A DNA stretch of 64,000 bases from an uncultured Verrucomicrobia subdivision 3 bacterium (GCA_903913865.1 CAIWMU010000023.1:16330-80329), one strand, 5' to 3'. Shown: positions 25,878-34,588, counted from the first letter of the stretch. Made by a program: numbers and translations. The notes: a model not told the origin generated them from the letters alone.

Positions 25878-25897
25878 ACTGTTGATGTGTCAACAGT
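25878..25897. promoter_or_regulatory. Probable MarR operator
   Basis: ACTGTTGA, TGTG, TCAACAGT: exact 8-base arms around a 4-base spacer, 20 bases before the marR ATG. GACTGTTTA at 25862 repeats part of the arm. Size and position fit an autoregulatory MarR site. Confidence 0.7.
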
Positions 25898-25949
25898 TGA
25901 TGCGCCTCATGCCTTCGGCGCGCGGCATGATGGGTGTCGGGACCGGGAT

Positions 25950-27101
25950 CTACCTGCCAAATTTCTCCCAGACCACTTTGCCGAGGTCGATGGAGGGTTG
26001 TTCAATGCGGCGGTAGATGAATCTGGAAAAGCCGATTATGACTGGATACCAGGCAAGGCAGATGGCGAGTTTCAGGATTGGATTAAACGGTTTGTCCGGG
26101 GAGAGGTTGCCAATGACCAGTTTTGTGATGTTGATGATCGGCTGATGAAACAGATAAAAGCTGTAGCTGATAAGGCCAAGGGAGGTCAGATGCTGCCAGA
26201 GGAGATCAAATAACCTGTTTTTCGGGAGGGACCATTTCTCAGAAATGAGGCGGTCGATGGCCATGCCGGTGAGCAAAGCCCAGGCCAGGAATCCGAACGG
26301 TTCCGTCGGCTTGAACAGGGCGACTGTAAGAGTCACCACAGCAACCAGATCAAACCGTAACCTGGAAAGCCAGCTGGTCCGCCCCTCAAGGAAGCATTGG
26401 GCAAGATAGGCGCCGATCGACCAACTCAGCCAATAGCCGAAGGGGGAGTGCTTGATGATGAAGGGGATCGATTCGTTGTAAAATGTGACGCTGATGGACT
26501 CCGCGATTCGAATGAGCACCTCCAGTGTTCCCGTGAAGATCAGGGCAGTCTTCCAACCCTTTTTGCCAACGATATACAAAAGGAGCGGATAAATGGCGTA
26601 GAGCTGAATCTCAACAGCGACACTCCATAACGAGCCGTTGATGCCGAAGAAGGTTTCCGGGTCCAGGTTATGGACCGCGAGCAAATGTGATCCCAGCTGC
26701 ACGAGCCGTTCAGGAGAGCCTATCGAAAAAGAGCCCCACGGCCAGATGAAGAAGAACGCGAACGTGGCCAGCAAATAGGGAGGATAAATACGAAAAAAAC
26801 GCCGGTTGCAAAAAACCAACCATCCCTTCTCCCGGCATTTTTGATGGCTCAGATGAATGCAAAATCCGCTCACCACAAAAAAGACCGCCACGCCCGCCCA
26901 CCCAAAGGTGAGCGGGGAGAGGATGAGGAAGGACCGGGAAGCTGAAAAATCCCGAACGAGGCCATTCCACTTCAGCTGATCCGCGCCGAAACCTATGCCG
27001 AGCGAATGGTAAAGAAAGACGGCGAGAATCGCCGTGCCGCGGATTCCATCAAGAAATGGGAGATGGTTTTTTTGCTGTTCAACTTTAGCCGGGGCTGCCA
27101 T
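25950..27101 (-). CDS. Acyltransferase 3 family membrane protein (OafA/YrhL-like)
   Basis: 383 residues with about ten hydrophobic helices. The family signature is present: FLDGIRGTAILAVFLYHS with the catalytic histidine, FFVVSGFCIHL, RRFFRIYPPYLLA, NGSLWSVAVEIQLYAIYPLLL and a final FIYRRIEQP. These inner-membrane enzymes move acetyl or other acyl groups onto exported glycans, lipid A or peptidoglycan. It starts 10 bases after rhaB on the same strand and may be the last gene of the rhamnose operon, so a rhamnose-containing surface glycan is one possible acceptor; that is a guess from position. The ATG at 27101 is supported by the short N-terminal tail before LDGIRG. Confidence 0.9.
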   Translation of the reverse strand: MAAPAKVEQQKNHLPFLDGIRGTAILAVFLYHSLGIGFGADQLKWNGLVRDFSASRSFLILSPLTFGWAGVAVFFVVSGFCIHLSHQKCREKGWLVFCNRRFFRIYPPYLLATFAFFFIWPWGSFSIGSPERLVQLGSHLLAVHNLDPETFFGINGSLWSVAVEIQLYAIYPLLLYIVGKKGWKTALIFTGTLEVLIRIAESISVTFYNESIPFIIKHSPFGYWLSWSIGAYLAQCFLEGRTSWLSRLRFDLVAVVTLTVALFKPTEPFGFLAWALLTGMAIDRLISEKWSLPKNRLFDLLWQHLTSLGLISYSFYLFHQPIINITKLVIGNLSPDKPFNPILKLAICLAWYPVIIGFSRFIYRRIEQPSIDLGKVVWEKFGR

Positions 27102-27111
27102 ACAAAGGCGT

Positions 27112-28602
27112 CTAGCTCCCCTGACTCAGGGAACAGAAACGTTCGTAGGCCGCATCCCAAGCCTTGCCGGACTTTGGCTCGAACGTCTCAACCTGCGTTG
27201 AGGCCCGGACCACTTCCCTCATCTGTGCCAGGGTGGATATTTCACCACTGGAGCGGACTTGGACAAGGAGGTTGCCCAGGGCGGTGGCTTCGACGGGACC
27301 TGCCATCACGGGGCGCTGGCAGGCATCTGCGGTGAACTGGTTCAGGAGCCTGTTTTGGGAGCCACCTCCGACGATATGGATCACATCAATGCGGCTGCCT
27401 CCGAGTTCCTCAAGCCAGCCGAGCACCTGACGGTATTTCAGCGCCAGGCTCTCATAGGCGGTGCGGGCAAGGGCCCCATCAGACTCCGGCACCGGTTGAT
27501 TGGTTTCCCGGCAGAAGTTCTGGATCTCCGTGGGCATGTCAACGGGACTGAGAAAACGGGGATCGTTCGGGCTGACGATCGAGCGGAGTGCGGGTGCCTT
27601 TTGTGCGAGCCTAGCGAGGGCACCGTAATCGATCTTCCGGCCTGCCGCCTCGAACGATTTCCGGCACTGCTGCACGAGCCACAGTCCCATGATGTTCTTC
27701 AGGAGGCGATAGGTTCCATCGATGCCGCCCTCGTTCGTGATGTTCAGTTCGCTGGTCCGCTTCGAGAGGACGGCCTTTGAGACTTCAATCCCCATCAGGG
27801 ACCATGTTCCCGAGCTGAGATAAGCCCAATTGGTTTTTCCGGTGTGGGCCGTGGGGACGGCCGCAACGGCTGAAGCGGTGTCGTGGGTCGGCGGGGCGAC
27901 GACGTTGATTTTGCCCAGACCCGTTTGGGTTGCCACAGAGTCCCGGAGTTGGCCGAGGGTTGTGCCCGGGGGAACGATTTTTGGAAAGATGCCGGTCGGG
28001 AGGCCAAGTTTACGCAGCATGGGTGCGGCCCAGTTTCGCCGGGTCGCGTTCATGCACTGGGTGGTCGTGCCATTGGTAAACTCGACCACTTTGCTGCCGC
28101 AGAGGCACCAGTGGAGAAAATCGGGCATCAGCAGAAGGCAATCGGCTTGGGCGAGCAAATTCGGCGAGCGGTTGTTGAGTGCCAGCAACTGGTACAGGGT
28201 GTTCAATTGCATGAACTGAAGACCTGTCTGGGCGAAAATCTCGGAGCGGGGGACCTTGCGGAAGGCCTTTTCCATCCACCCGTTCGTGCGAGCATCCCGG
28301 TAGTGATAGGGCTGCCCCAGCAGTTCACCCTTCCGGTCCAGAAGCACATAATCGACACCCCAGGTGTCCGCGCCCACTGAGACGATGCTGTTTCCATATT
28401 TTCTGGCCGCCAGGCCCAAGCCGTGCTGGATCTCCGCCCAGAGGCGGAGGACATCCCAGCGCATGCTGTCGGCCAGTTGAACCGGCCCGTTGGCAAACCG
28501 GTGGATCTCCTCAAGGCCCAGCGTGTTCCCATCCCAAATGCCAGCCATCACCCGGCCGCTTTCGGCACCCAGATCAATGGCGAGATAAACCTTCTTTGTC
28601 AT
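27112..28602 (-). CDS. rhaB: L-rhamnulokinase
   Basis: 496 residues from the ATG at 28602, which opens with MTKKVYLAIDLGAESGRVM, the phosphate-1 motif of FGGY sugar kinases; 17 upstream in-frame residues are dropped. Further motifs are DTWGVDYVLLD, GTTTQCMN, HDTASAVAAVP, SSGTWSLMGIE and IVGGGSQNRLLNQFTAD (adenosine motif), specific to the rhamnulokinase branch. It phosphorylates L-rhamnulose to L-rhamnulose 1-phosphate with ATP in the cytoplasm. It follows rhaA and rhaT on the same strand; an inverted repeat lies between rhaT and rhaB (28625-28646). The aldolase that would take the product is not in the window. Confidence 0.95.
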   Translation of the reverse strand: MTKKVYLAIDLGAESGRVMAGIWDGNTLGLEEIHRFANGPVQLADSMRWDVLRLWAEIQHGLGLAARKYGNSIVSVGADTWGVDYVLLDRKGELLGQPYHYRDARTNGWMEKAFRKVPRSEIFAQTGLQFMQLNTLYQLLALNNRSPNLLAQADCLLLMPDFLHWCLCGSKVVEFTNGTTTQCMNATRRNWAAPMLRKLGLPTGIFPKIVPPGTTLGQLRDSVATQTGLGKINVVAPPTHDTASAVAAVPTAHTGKTNWAYLSSGTWSLMGIEVSKAVLSKRTSELNITNEGGIDGTYRLLKNIMGLWLVQQCRKSFEAAGRKIDYGALARLAQKAPALRSIVSPNDPRFLSPVDMPTEIQNFCRETNQPVPESDGALARTAYESLALKYRQVLGWLEELGGSRIDVIHIVGGGSQNRLLNQFTADACQRPVMAGPVEATALGNLLVQVRSSGEISTLAQMREVVRASTQVETFEPKSGKAWDAAYERFCSLSQGS

Positions 28603-28624
28603 AGCGTCCGCGTGGTTTTCAACT

Positions 28625-28646
28625 GCCCGCCGCCGGGGCGGCGGGC
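28625..28646 (-). repeat. Inverted repeat (hairpin) between rhaT and rhaB
   Basis: GCCCGCCGCC (28625-28634) and its exact complement GGCGGCGGGC (28637-28646) with two bases between. It lies in the 78-base rhaT-rhaB gap with no T-run, so it probably affects mRNA stability or relative expression rather than termination. Confidence 0.6.
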
Positions 28647-28680
28647 TCTTCACAGCGTAGATTGTGTGTGAGGTTACTTC

Positions 28681-29853
28681 TTAGTGCCCCTCGCCCATGG
28701 CGCTCTTCAGCCAGGTGCCGAAACCGATGACGATTGTGGAAACGATGAGGGTGGCGATGCCGGCGGCGATGAGCCCGTGGGCCTTCTTGCTGGAGCCCTT
28801 CCACTCATGGAATATCCAGCCCCACATGGTGCTGAAGATGATGATGCTGGCCATGTGGAGGGTCCAACTGGCGAACCCGTATTTGCCCATCTGGGTTTCA
28901 CCCATTGTATAGAAGAAGAACTGCAGATACCACGTCGTGCCCGCGAGGGCCGAGAGCAGGTAATTGCGGAGCATGGGGGCATTCTGGTCGGTATCGGGCC
29001 GGGTGGCCTTGGCCGGGGCCGATGCTCCCTCACCCACGGGGGCGGTGAGATTCAAGTGCTCCGGCTTGATTTTGGAAACGAAATACTGGTAGCCAGTTCC
29101 ATTCTTGATGTTCAGGAACACGCACCAAATGAAATTGGTGGTGAACCCGCCCAGCAGCACCACCACGAGTTTGGGGAGGCCAGTCCATAAGGTTGATGTT
29201 CCGGCCGCCTTGGAAGCTTCGCCGATGGGGTTGCCAGCGGTAAGGGCAAAGGCGAAACAGGCACTCATAATGCCGGAGAAGGTCGCCACGAGGATCCCCT
29301 TCCTGAAATTGAACTCTGCGATCGACTGCTTTTTCTGGGCCTCAGGCATTTCACGTTCCTTTGTGAGACCGGCCATTGCCGCGATCAGGATGCCCACCAG
29401 ACAGACGAACACGCCCGCGAGCGTGACCAAACCGGCTGTGGAGCCCACAATGTCACCGAGGCTGGATTCCACGGGAATGCTGCTGTTGAGGCTCTTGGCG
29501 ATCGGCGGCACGAGCGTGCCGAAAGCGGCGCAGTAGCCGAGGGCGACGCCCATCCCGAGAGACATCCCGAGGTAGCGCATCGTCAGGCCGAAGGTCAACC
29601 CGCCAAGTCCCCACATGGCACCAAAGAAGTAGGTCCACCAGAGGGTTCCCCACTGCTGCTGGCGCAGGACGCCCACCAGGTCGTTGGAAAGGATGGAGGC
29701 CATGAGCCACGGGGCGATGATCCAGGAGAAAAAGCCGCCCACGAGCCAGTAAACCTCCCAGGACCACTTGCGCACCCCCTTGTAGGGGACGTAGAAACTC
29801 CCGGAGGCAAGACCGCCGAGCCAGTGAAAAAAGACGCCAAGGAATGGATTCAT
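28681..29853 (-). CDS. rhaT: L-rhamnose-proton symporter RhaT
   Basis: 390 residues with about ten hydrophobic segments. It opens MNPFLGVFFHWLGGLASGSFYVPYKGVRKWSWE and contains FFGAMWGLGGLTFGLTMRYLGMS, characteristic of the RhaT family (these strings are read from positions 1-33 and 77-99). RhaT imports L-rhamnose with a proton across the inner membrane. A hydrophilic insert rich in Ala and Pro (about 270-285) separates two membrane halves. The gene lies 26 bases after rhaA and before rhaB in the same operon, so substrate assignment is firm. Confidence 0.95.
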   Translation of the reverse strand: MNPFLGVFFHWLGGLASGSFYVPYKGVRKWSWEVYWLVGGFFSWIIAPWLMASILSNDLVGVLRQQQWGTLWWTYFFGAMWGLGGLTFGLTMRYLGMSLGMGVALGYCAAFGTLVPPIAKSLNSSIPVESSLGDIVGSTAGLVTLAGVFVCLVGILIAAMAGLTKEREMPEAQKKQSIAEFNFRKGILVATFSGIMSACFAFALTAGNPIGEASKAAGTSTLWTGLPKLVVVLLGGFTTNFIWCVFLNIKNGTGYQYFVSKIKPEHLNLTAPVGEGASAPAKATRPDTDQNAPMLRNYLLSALAGTTWYLQFFFYTMGETQMGKYGFASWTLHMASIIIFSTMWGWIFHEWKGSSKKAHGLIAAGIATLIVSTIVIGFGTWLKSAMGEGH

Positions 29854-29879
29854 ATCAGTTTGTTGTTAAAGACCAGTCT

Positions 29880-31148
29880 TCAAGCCCGTTTGGAGAGGAC
29901 GGCGGCTTCGTATTGTTTGATTGTTGCCAGCCAGGTTTCGGCCGCAGGGACGTTTTGGGTGAGACAGTAATAATCCCAAACCGCGCCGAACGGCAGCATT
30001 TTGGAATCCTCAAGGAGGGCCAGCCTGGAGGTGTAATCCCCCGCCCCCTCGGCCTCCTGTAGCTTTTCAATCGGCGACGCCAGTGCCAGCAGGAGAGCCT
30101 TCACCATGTTGCGGGCTCCGATCACCCAGGCAGCAACGCGGTTGATGCTGGCATCAAAGTAGTCCAAGCCGATCCTGACACGGTCGGTGTAGCCGCCCCA
30201 AACAATTTCCTGGGCAATGGCCTGCAAATCATCTGTAAGGGTCACAACGTGGTCACTATCCCAGCGGACACCGCGGCTCACGTGGAGGGCGATTTCCGGG
30301 AGGACGCAAAGAACGGAGGAGATTTTGTCGGCGATACCCTCGGTCGGGTGATAATGGCCGGCGTCCAGCGTGAGGAGTGTCCCGCGGTCCACAGCATAGC
30401 CGAGGTAGAATTCGTGGGAGCCGGGAGTGTAGCTTTCCGCGCCGATGCCGAAGAGTTTCGGCTCCACGGAATCGACGTTGTGTTTGCGGTCGATTTTCTT
30501 GCGGAAGATCTGGTCCAGGGAATCGGCCAGACGCAGACGGGGCCCTTTCCGGTCTGCGGGCGTGTCCTTCATGCCGTCCGGGATCCAGAGATTGGTTAGG
30601 CAGGTGCTACCGAGAGCTTTTCCAATGCCAGCGCCGATTTCGCGGCAGCGAATGCCGTGTTCGATCCAGAACTTGCGCACCGACTCGTCCTGATGAGTCA
30701 GGGTGAGGCCGCCCTTGACCATCGGATGGGAGAAGTAGGTCGGGTTGAAGTCCAGACCGATCTTCAGGGTTTTGGCCCAGTCGATCCAGTTCTGGAATTG
30801 GCGCACGGTGAGGGCATTCCGATCCACCCGCTTGCCATCCATTTCCGCGTAATTCGCATGGAGGTTGAAACGGTGTTTGCCCGGGATGACAGAGAGAGCC
30901 TTCTCGAAATCAGCGCGCAGTTCCTGAGGGGTCCGGGCCTTGCCCGGGTAGTTGCCCGTGACAGCGAGGCCATCCCCGAGTTGCGCCCCGGCTGTTTCAA
31001 AACCGCCGACGTCATCACCCTGCCAGCAGTGGATGGAGATGGGGATTTTGGCGAGCTTCGCGAGGGCGGTTTCGGTGTCAACACCGAGTTCCGCAAAGCG
31101 TTCGCGGGCCAGGTCGTAGGTCTTTTGGATGGTCTTGTTTGAGCTCAC
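29880..31148 (-). CDS. rhaA: L-rhamnose isomerase
   Basis: 422 residues, the usual length. A GTG at 31148 is the likely start (SSNKTIQKTYDLARERFAELGVD follows at residues 2-24). Recognisable parts are the SIHCWQGDDVGGFE loop, LHANYAEMDGK, the metal ligands in DFNPTYFSHPM and LTHQDE, WIPDGMKD and LLTLDAGHYHPTE. It converts L-rhamnose to L-rhamnulose in the cytoplasm with Mn. Immediately upstream on the strand lies the microcompartment pair (31221-33088), downstream rhaT and rhaB. Shell-linked rhamnose breakdown in this phylum makes the association meaningful. Confidence 0.96.
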   Translation of the reverse strand: MSSNKTIQKTYDLARERFAELGVDTETALAKLAKIPISIHCWQGDDVGGFETAGAQLGDGLAVTGNYPGKARTPQELRADFEKALSVIPGKHRFNLHANYAEMDGKRVDRNALTVRQFQNWIDWAKTLKIGLDFNPTYFSHPMVKGGLTLTHQDESVRKFWIEHGIRCREIGAGIGKALGSTCLTNLWIPDGMKDTPADRKGPRLRLADSLDQIFRKKIDRKHNVDSVEPKLFGIGAESYTPGSHEFYLGYAVDRGTLLTLDAGHYHPTEGIADKISSVLCVLPEIALHVSRGVRWDSDHVVTLTDDLQAIAQEIVWGGYTDRVRIGLDYFDASINRVAAWVIGARNMVKALLLALASPIEKLQEAEGAGDYTSRLALLEDSKMLPFGAVWDYYCLTQNVPAAETWLATIKQYEAAVLSKRA

Positions 31149-31220
31149 GGGAGTATGGGGTTGGATGTCGTGTTGATGTTGAAATGGACGATTTGCTGGT
31201 TTGGAGGGGCTGTGGCGTCC

Positions 31221-31772
31221 TTAGATCACTTCGCGGTAAACATCGGGGTGGGGCCGGGAAATGACGACGGCATTCACCAGCACTCCGGCGTCCGCTATGA
31301 CCTTGCGACCGGCAGCAACGGCGGCTTGGACGGAGCCGACATCGCCGGTCATGGTGCAAAACGCCTTGCCACCGAGGGCCATGGCGAGGCGGATCTCCAG
31401 GATGGTGACATTGGCCGACTTGGCTGCGGCATCGGCAGCCTGGATCATGGTGGTCACGTTGAACGACTCAAGAATCCCCAAGGCGCCTGTGGGTTCATCC
31501 GCTGTGTTGCGGCCCAGCGCAGTGAGTACATCCCGGTGCACGTTGGGGCAGACAAAGCTGTCTATCAGGCAACCGTTCGCAGCTTCGGCTCCCGCCTCCA
31601 CGGCGGCTTCGACCGCAGCGGCATCCCCGCCGATCAGGACCATGTATTTTCCGGAGCAGATGGAGCGGGAAAGCAGGAGCCGGACATTCCCTGCTTTTAG
31701 CATGGTGTCAGCCACCTGAAAGCCGGCGGCGATGCTGGAAAGTTCGATCAGGCCAACGGATTTTTCTATCAT
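31221..31772 (-). CDS. Bacterial microcompartment shell protein with two BMC domains (PduT-like, BMC-T)
   Basis: 183 residues formed by two BMC domains in tandem: about 4-85 (SVGLIELSSIAAGFQVADTML, YMVLIGGDAAAVEAAV) and about 96-180 (GALGILESFNVTTMIQAAD, IRLAMALGGKAFCTMTGDV). This is the trimer-forming BMC-T class of the PduT kind, whose members can carry an Fe-S centre at the trimer pore. Cysteines occur at about 39, 68, 75 and 139; I cannot assign one as the ligand. The start overlaps the stop of the PduS-like gene by four bases, and PduS-PduT pairing is known in propanediol microcompartments. It lies directly upstream of rhaA, implying use with rhamnose. Confidence 0.92.
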   Translation of the reverse strand: MIEKSVGLIELSSIAAGFQVADTMLKAGNVRLLLSRSICSGKYMVLIGGDAAAVEAAVEAGAEAANGCLIDSFVCPNVHRDVLTALGRNTADEPTGALGILESFNVTTMIQAADAAAKSANVTILEIRLAMALGGKAFCTMTGDVGSVQAAVAAGRKVIADAGVLVNAVVISRPHPDVYREVI

Positions 31773-33088
31773 GGTCGGGTTTCGAGGGTGATTTGTTGTG
31801 GATTGATATCAAGGACAACCGCGCGGGCGGGGCTGTGGATCGGGGCACCGAGGGCGTTGGGAGCAGGCTCGGCCAGTAGCTGCCCAGGCTGGACCTGTTG
31901 GCCCTTCTGGACGCAGGGGACCGTGGGTGCGCCTGCGCTCTGCTTCAAGGGAAGCACCAGTCTGGACGGCATGGGGACATCCTTCAAATAGTCCGTGTGC
32001 ACATCGTAGTCCTGCACGTGGAGCTTTCGAGCCAGTGCCTTGATGGGCACCCTGCGCCCATCGGCCATGGGGTGCGGTTTGGGGTTCGTGGGGCCGGTCC
32101 ACTTGATGTTTTCGGCCCGCAGGGCGACCTTTGCAGAATCACACGCTTCCTTGGGGAACAGTTCCTCGGGGCATGCGTAAAGCGTGCAGAGCCCGCAGGA
32201 GCAGCACATGGCGGCCCATTGGTTCCAGGTGGTCTGGCCTGTGGCTGTGAATGCGAGGCTGCGCATGACCTGATGCGGTTCCACGGCATAGCCGAGGAGG
32301 AACCGGGGACAGAACTCTGTGCAGAAGCGGCATTGATCGCAGGCCGATTTCCCGATTTTGGCCTGTGCAACGGGCGGCTTGAGCTTGCGCTGAATGACAT
32401 GATGCTCGCGCGGCAGGATCACGACACCGGTTGAGGTCTTTGTCACCGGGGTGTCCAGATCATCGGACGTCTGGCCCATCATCAACCCGCCGAGGCAGAG
32501 CACGGGGTCATCCGTGGTCAATCCGCCTGCGAGGGCGATGCAATCGCGGTAGCTGATCCCAACGGGGACGCGCATTGTCACCGGGTGCTTCACGGCACCG
32601 GCAATGGTGACCATCTTCAGGGTGACCGGGCGGCCCTCAGCGGCTTCCGCGATGTTTACAAAGGTTTCTACGTTGTTGACGATGACGCCCACCTGGATGG
32701 GGATTCCTCCCGGCGGGATCAAACGACCGGTGACGGAAAACACCAGATCATATTCATCCCCGGCAGGGTAGTAGTCCCCGAGGAGGTGGACCCGGACCGG
32801 GGTGCCCTTGCAGGCCTCCCGGACGGCAGCGACAGCGTGGGTTTTCTTTTCCTTGATGCCGACGATGGCATCCCGTGCGCCTGTGGCCTCCATGGCGAGG
32901 ACCATGCCTTTGACCAGGCGATGGGCATCCTCCTCCATGATGGCAGCATCCTTGTGGAGTAGGGGTTCGCATTCCGCGCCGTTGGCGATCAGGGTGTCCG
33001 CCTTTGAGGCGAGCTTCACGTGGGTAGGGAATCCCCCCCCCCCGGCTCCGACCACTCCGGCTTGTTTTACTTGTTCGACCAGATTCAT
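31769..33088 (-). CDS. PduS-like SLBB/4Fe-4S flavoprotein (RnfC-related)
   Basis: 439 residues from the ATG at 33088; this start gives the usual PduS opening (VEQVKQAGVVGAGGGGFPTH), whereas a TTG five codons earlier is less likely. Order: RnfC N-terminal nucleotide and FMN region (1-230) with ANGAECEPLL and VNNVETFVNIAEA, an SLBB segment (about 160-225), two Fe-S motifs (cysteines at about 250/253/256/260, and a second group between 295 and 306), and a C-terminal barrel-sandwich segment. PduS-type proteins pass electrons across or inside the microcompartment shell, e.g. for cobalamin reduction. It is coupled to a PduT-like gene. The glycine loop is encoded by an 11-base G run. Confidence 0.9.
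   Translation of the reverse strand: MNLVEQVKQAGVVGAGGGGFPTHVKLASKADTLIANGAECEPLLHKDAAIMEEDAHRLVKGMVLAMEATGARDAIVGIKEKKTHAVAAVREACKGTPVRVHLLGDYYPAGDEYDLVFSVTGRLIPPGGIPIQVGVIVNNVETFVNIAEAAEGRPVTLKMVTIAGAVKHPVTMRVPVGISYRDCIALAGGLTTDDPVLCLGGLMMGQTSDDLDTPVTKTSTGVVILPREHHVIQRKLKPPVAQAKIGKSACDQCRFCTEFCPRFLLGYAVEPHQVMRSLAFTATGQTTWNQWAAMCCSCGLCTLYACPEELFPKEACDSAKVALRAENIKWTGPTNPKPHPMADGRRVPIKALARKLHVQDYDVHTDYLKDVPMPSRLVLPLKQSAGAPTVPCVQKGQQVQPGQLLAEPAPNALGAPIHSPARAVVLDINPQQITLETRP
33033..33043 (-). repeat. 11-base G run (plus-strand C run) inside the PduS-like gene
   Basis: Eleven consecutive C bases on the plus strand encode glycines 16-19 of the PduS-like protein. Slippage by one base would frameshift near the N terminus, so the run is a candidate for phase variation or for a sequencing error. 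The reading frame is intact as given. Confidence 0.85.
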
Positions 33089-33128
33089 TAGGTTTTCGTC
33101 CAAAAATCGCGGGTGTGTGTGGAACAGT

Positions 33129-34361
33129 TCAGCCTGCCTCGGCTGCGGCGTTGAGCATTGCGACTACGTTCTGGGGCGGGACATCGGCCATGATGTTGTG
33201 CACCTGCTGGAAGATGAAGCCACCGCCCGGCCGCCAGATGGAGACCAGTTCCCGGACGTGGTCGCGGATCTGTTCCGGGGTGCCATTGCTCAGCATGTGG
33301 CGCGTGTCGCACGCGCCACCCCAGAAGGAGAGGCGTTGACCAAAGTCACGTTTCAGTTCGGCTGGACCCATGCCGCGGCAGGTTATCTGCACGGGGTTGA
33401 TCATGTCCAGCCCGGCTTCGATCAATCCCGGCAGCAGCTCGCGCACCCCGCCACAGCAGTGAAGCATGATCTTGAGGTTGGGAGCCTTCTCCTTGACATA
33501 GCGCCACATGCGGGCCTGACGTGGCTGGAAGAATTCGCGATAGGTTGAGGGGCTGATTTGTGGGCCGGATTGCATCCCGAGATCATCCCCGAACAGGATG
33601 ATGTCGATATGCGGCCCGGCGGCCCGCAGGAAGCGATCAAGATTCCTGATATGATGCTCAACCAGACGGTCCAGGAAGATGTGGGCCCGTTCCGGTTCAC
33701 CCGCCAGGAGCATGAGGAAGTTGTCGTTCCGGTAAAACATCTGCCCCGTTTCAAGAAGATTGCCCCCGAACAGGCCGATGATTGCCCGGTCTGTGCTGGC
33801 CCTAAACTTGCGGGCACCCTCCGCAAGAAGCGCTTCCCCGTCCGTCCCCCCGACGATGGGTCCCGGGGGGGAGGCAGCCACGGCCCACATGCAGTGGTCG
33901 AAGGCATCCTGCAGGGGTGCCTCGTCGCTTTCCGCATAGGGAAAGTGGTTTTGCTCGAAATACCATACCCCCTGGGGCATGCAGCCGAGGACGCGATCAG
34001 TGGCCGTTGCGTGGAAGGTCCACTCCTCTCCGGAACGCCTTGGGAGTGCCCAGACCGGCATCAGGCAGTCGGTTCCATCCGGGAGTTGCCATTCCGCCCA
34101 ATACTTGTCATCCAGTGCGAACGCCCGACCCAATTCCACCGTGTCCACCTTGAAAATCTGGAGCACATCCTCATCGACGATGGCGAGTTGCTGGATGGGA
34201 TCATAGACCCTCAAAGTCCGCTTCGGGAGGCCCAGGTAGTCGCGCAGCCGGGCGTAGGCCATGGCGGCGATCCCGGAAGATCGATGCCCCGAAAGATCAA
34301 TGGGCACCCGATCCGGTTCCTTGTGATCGAGGGCCGTTAGGACACGTTCACGTGAGGTCAT
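33129..34361 (-). CDS. Uroporphyrinogen decarboxylase-family protein (UroD-like, possible methyltransferase)
   Basis: 410 residues with the UroD/MtbA TIM-barrel layout: MTSRERVLTALDHKEPDRVPIDLSG opening (residues 1-25), GDDLGMQSGPQISPSTYREFF, KIMLHCCGGVRELLPGLIEAGLDMINPVQ, and a C-terminal LVSIWRPGGGFIFQQVHNI. Such long divergent members are common in this phylum and are often cobamide-dependent methyltransferases or unknown enzymes rather than haem-pathway UroD. A histidine-cysteine pair in MLHCCGG is a candidate metal site. It lies 41 bases upstream of the PduS-like gene on the same strand, probably at the head of the rhamnose/microcompartment operon. Role unproven. Confidence 0.85.
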   Translation of the reverse strand: MTSRERVLTALDHKEPDRVPIDLSGHRSSGIAAMAYARLRDYLGLPKRTLRVYDPIQQLAIVDEDVLQIFKVDTVELGRAFALDDKYWAEWQLPDGTDCLMPVWALPRRSGEEWTFHATATDRVLGCMPQGVWYFEQNHFPYAESDEAPLQDAFDHCMWAVAASPPGPIVGGTDGEALLAEGARKFRASTDRAIIGLFGGNLLETGQMFYRNDNFLMLLAGEPERAHIFLDRLVEHHIRNLDRFLRAAGPHIDIILFGDDLGMQSGPQISPSTYREFFQPRQARMWRYVKEKAPNLKIMLHCCGGVRELLPGLIEAGLDMINPVQITCRGMGPAELKRDFGQRLSFWGGACDTRHMLSNGTPEQIRDHVRELVSIWRPGGGFIFQQVHNIMADVPPQNVVAMLNAAAEAG

Positions 34362-34588
34362 GATTGCTTACCTGTAATTTCCTATCAGGCTGCACTTTGC
34401 TGATGCCAAGGTCAAAAGAAAAGGCAGGCAATTTCCCGACGTTCCGCGTGCCAGTGAGGAATGTTCAGGCGAATCGCGGGGGCAAACCGAATGCGGCAAA
34501 CGCCAGATCTGCCTGGCTGCGCTCGTGCTTCCTCTCGACTTTGGGGCCATCTCTGGCAGAGTGGGGGGACAACAAAACCACCTGCAAA

